Source: Micrococcales bacterium
GTDB taxonomy: Bacteria; Actinomycetota; Actinomycetes; Actinomycetales; Cellulomonadaceae
Direction of reading: 5' to 3'
Assembly: GCA_009783975.1 (NCBI GenBank)
Contig: WRCL01000092.1
Location: 1-6,930, forward strand
DNA: 6,930 nucleotides
Below, piece by piece: positions 6,491 to 6,930 of the stretch (the first letter of the stretch is position 1; the number at the start of each line of letters is the position of its first letter). The notes under the pieces are model-generated. The model did no database searches. It was given only the letters and a program-made list of their open reading frames with translations, and was not told the origin of the DNA. A program made the position numbers and the translations under genes.

Positions 6491-6720
6491 CAAATCCGGC
6501 AGCTCAGCTCTGTGCCGCCCAAGCGACGCTCGCGACGAAGAAAACCGGTGGATCCAGCCTGAAGCGCCCAGGCGTCCAGGTCATCCCGACGTCTGTCGAG
6601 ACCCTGGTCGAGGTCGACGCGTCCCGCCACCATGCCCGCCGCGCCGGCGCATGCACGTGCGGTAGCCCTGCCCGCCAGAAAGGCTGCCCGCGGTGCTCAG
6701 AACAGTGCCTGGTCTGGTGA
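6487..6720 (+). CDS. Small Cys-rich ORF coupled to an mfd-tail stop (uncertain)
   Basis: The 77-aa ORF starts at a GTG overlapping the TGA of repeat unit 3 (GTGA) and has no ribosome site of its own. I do not recognise a family. Residues 1-28 resemble the chimeric ORF at 6145 (VTNPA-QL, then GGSSLK). Residues 39-54 (TLVEVDASRHHARRAG) resemble mfd codons 1081-1096 (ALFDVATFRHHARRAG) in the same frame, so this stretch may be a decayed mfd copy. The C-terminus has five Cys (56, 58, 67, 70, 74) in a C-x-C-x8-C-x2-C-x3-C pattern that could bind zinc. It may be a real small gene that was once mfd's immediate neighbour, or a patchwork of duplicated pieces that happens to be open. Confidence 0.35.
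   Translation: MTNPAAQLCAAQATLATKKTGGSSLKRPGVQVIPTSVETLVEVDASRHHARRAGACTCGSPARQKGCPRCSEQCLVW
6544..6567 (+). repeat. GGATCC-centred 24-nt dispersed repeat, copy 2
   Basis: Partner of the copy at 1610-1633, in the same orientation and nearly 5 kb away. It marks the right end of the mfd-tail array, where unit 3 leaves the shared sequence. Confidence 0.45.
6602..6648 (+). repeat. Degenerate copy of an internal mfd segment
   Basis: These 47 bases match mfd 5820-5866 at about 39 positions by eye, and both translate in their open frame to a segment ending RHHARRAG. The last 24 bases differ at one position. Shared frame and peptide make chance from GC-rich codon use less likely, though not excluded. 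It suggests an additional, older mfd-derived piece downstream of the tandem array. Confidence 0.5.
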
Positions 6721-6930
6721 GGCAGGCTGGAAATGTTGCCCAGGGTGCGCAGCCTCACCGAGCGTCGGCCCGTGGTCGTGCGCACGACCGCCCACAGTGC
6801 CGCCACCTCGCATTGGATGACCGGCAGGCACAGCCGACCCTTGGTCGTCCCGGCCGGACACTGGTCGGGTTCGCTGGCCGGCAGGCACAGTTGTCCCGTG
6901 GCTCGGCGGTGGTTGTTCTTCGCAGAACAC
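6721..6930. other. Terminal 210 bp with palindromes and a short direct repeat, no clear gene
   Basis: I find no coding region I would defend. The plus strand is open from ATG 6733 to the edge (66 codons) and the minus strand is open from 6930 to 6697; neither has a ribosome site or recognisable motif. Structures present: a perfect 16-bp palindrome GGTCGTGCGCACGACC (6774-6789); a direct repeat CCGGCAGGCACAG at 6821-6833 and 6878-6890, 57 bp apart; a CCGACC/GGTCGG dyad between those copies (6834-6839, 6863-6868); and a hairpin TGTTCT-TCGC-AGAACA (6914-6929). These could belong to the regulatory region of a gene beyond the window. Confidence 0.5.

Larger units (their letters stand above)
6028..6567 (+). 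repeat. Three tandem ~173-bp copies of the mfd 3' end / downstream ORF junction
   Basis: Unit 1 (about 6028-6200) contains the real end of mfd. Unit 2 (about 6201-6373) and unit 3 (about 6374-6567) follow at offsets of 173 and 172 bp. Each runs from a C-tract plus CTGC, through the codons for GRDILAWARQL, to the GAACGGTGTGAC stop region and on to GTGGATCCAGCCTGAAG (starting 6182, 6355, 6548). Units 1 and 2 differ at only about ten positions. Unit 3 is more diverged after its stop and about 20 bp longer there. Substitutions in the coding part include silent ones (ATC/ATT, GCA/GCG, CGC/CGT), and unit 3 has lost one Ala codon. The C-tract is 6, 7 and 6 bases long, which alters the frame between units. 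The array looks like successive tandem duplication followed by drift. Confidence 0.92.

Noticed and set aside
6318..6665. 115-aa ORF starting at the GTG of repeat unit 2
   Set aside because: After about 20 residues it drops into a non-mfd frame because unit 3 has six C's, giving Pro/Ser/Arg-rich sequence typical of a shadow frame.
6914..6929. LexA/SOS box near the edge
   Set aside because: The dyad is TGTTCT-N4-AGAACA, the opposite order to the actinobacterial GAAC-N4-GTTC box. No such box is seen before mfd either.
6697..6930. 77-aa minus-strand ORF open at the right edge
   Set aside because: Gly/Pro/His-rich with no motif, no visible ribosome site, and it contains the palindromes and direct repeats; could be revisited with more sequence.

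Overview
High-GC, codon-biased DNA with GGAGG-type ribosome sites and an actinobacterial-type Mfd. This suggests an actinobacterium, perhaps one of the Micrococcales; the genus cannot be fixed from this window.

Layout. (1) 84-518 (+): small HxGH nucleotidyltransferase of the TagD (glycerol-3-phosphate cytidylyltransferase) type. (2) 500-659: fold-back element between two convergent genes, with 33-nt near-perfect inverted arms and a conserved stem-loop at its centre. (3) 659-1456 (-): two-helix membrane protein with a PH-like domain. (4) 1475-1620: second fold-back element, with the same interior as the first but different, self-complementary arms; it lies in the leader of gene 3 within a 378-bp divergent intergenic region that also holds a perfect 14-bp palindrome. 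(5) 1835-2515 (+): soluble protein with an N-terminal helical segment and a CZB-like zinc-binding domain. (6) 2579-6148 (+): complete mfd, transcription-repair coupling factor, 63 bp downstream and probably co-transcribed. (7) About 6028-6567: the mfd 3' end and the start of a following small ORF are present in three tandem ~173-bp copies. (8) 6487-6720 (+): possible 77-aa Cys-rich ORF, part of which looks like a decayed piece of mfd. (9) 6721-6930: no convincing gene, only short palindromes and a direct repeat.

The only gene whose cellular job is certain is mfd, which removes stalled RNA polymerase and recruits UvrA. The CZB-like protein could be a zinc or oxidant sensor in the same transcription unit, but that is inference.

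The two signals most worth a second look are the paired fold-back elements around the PH-domain gene (conserved core, non-conserved but self-complementary arms) and the repeat array that has multiplied the mfd stop / small-ORF start junction.
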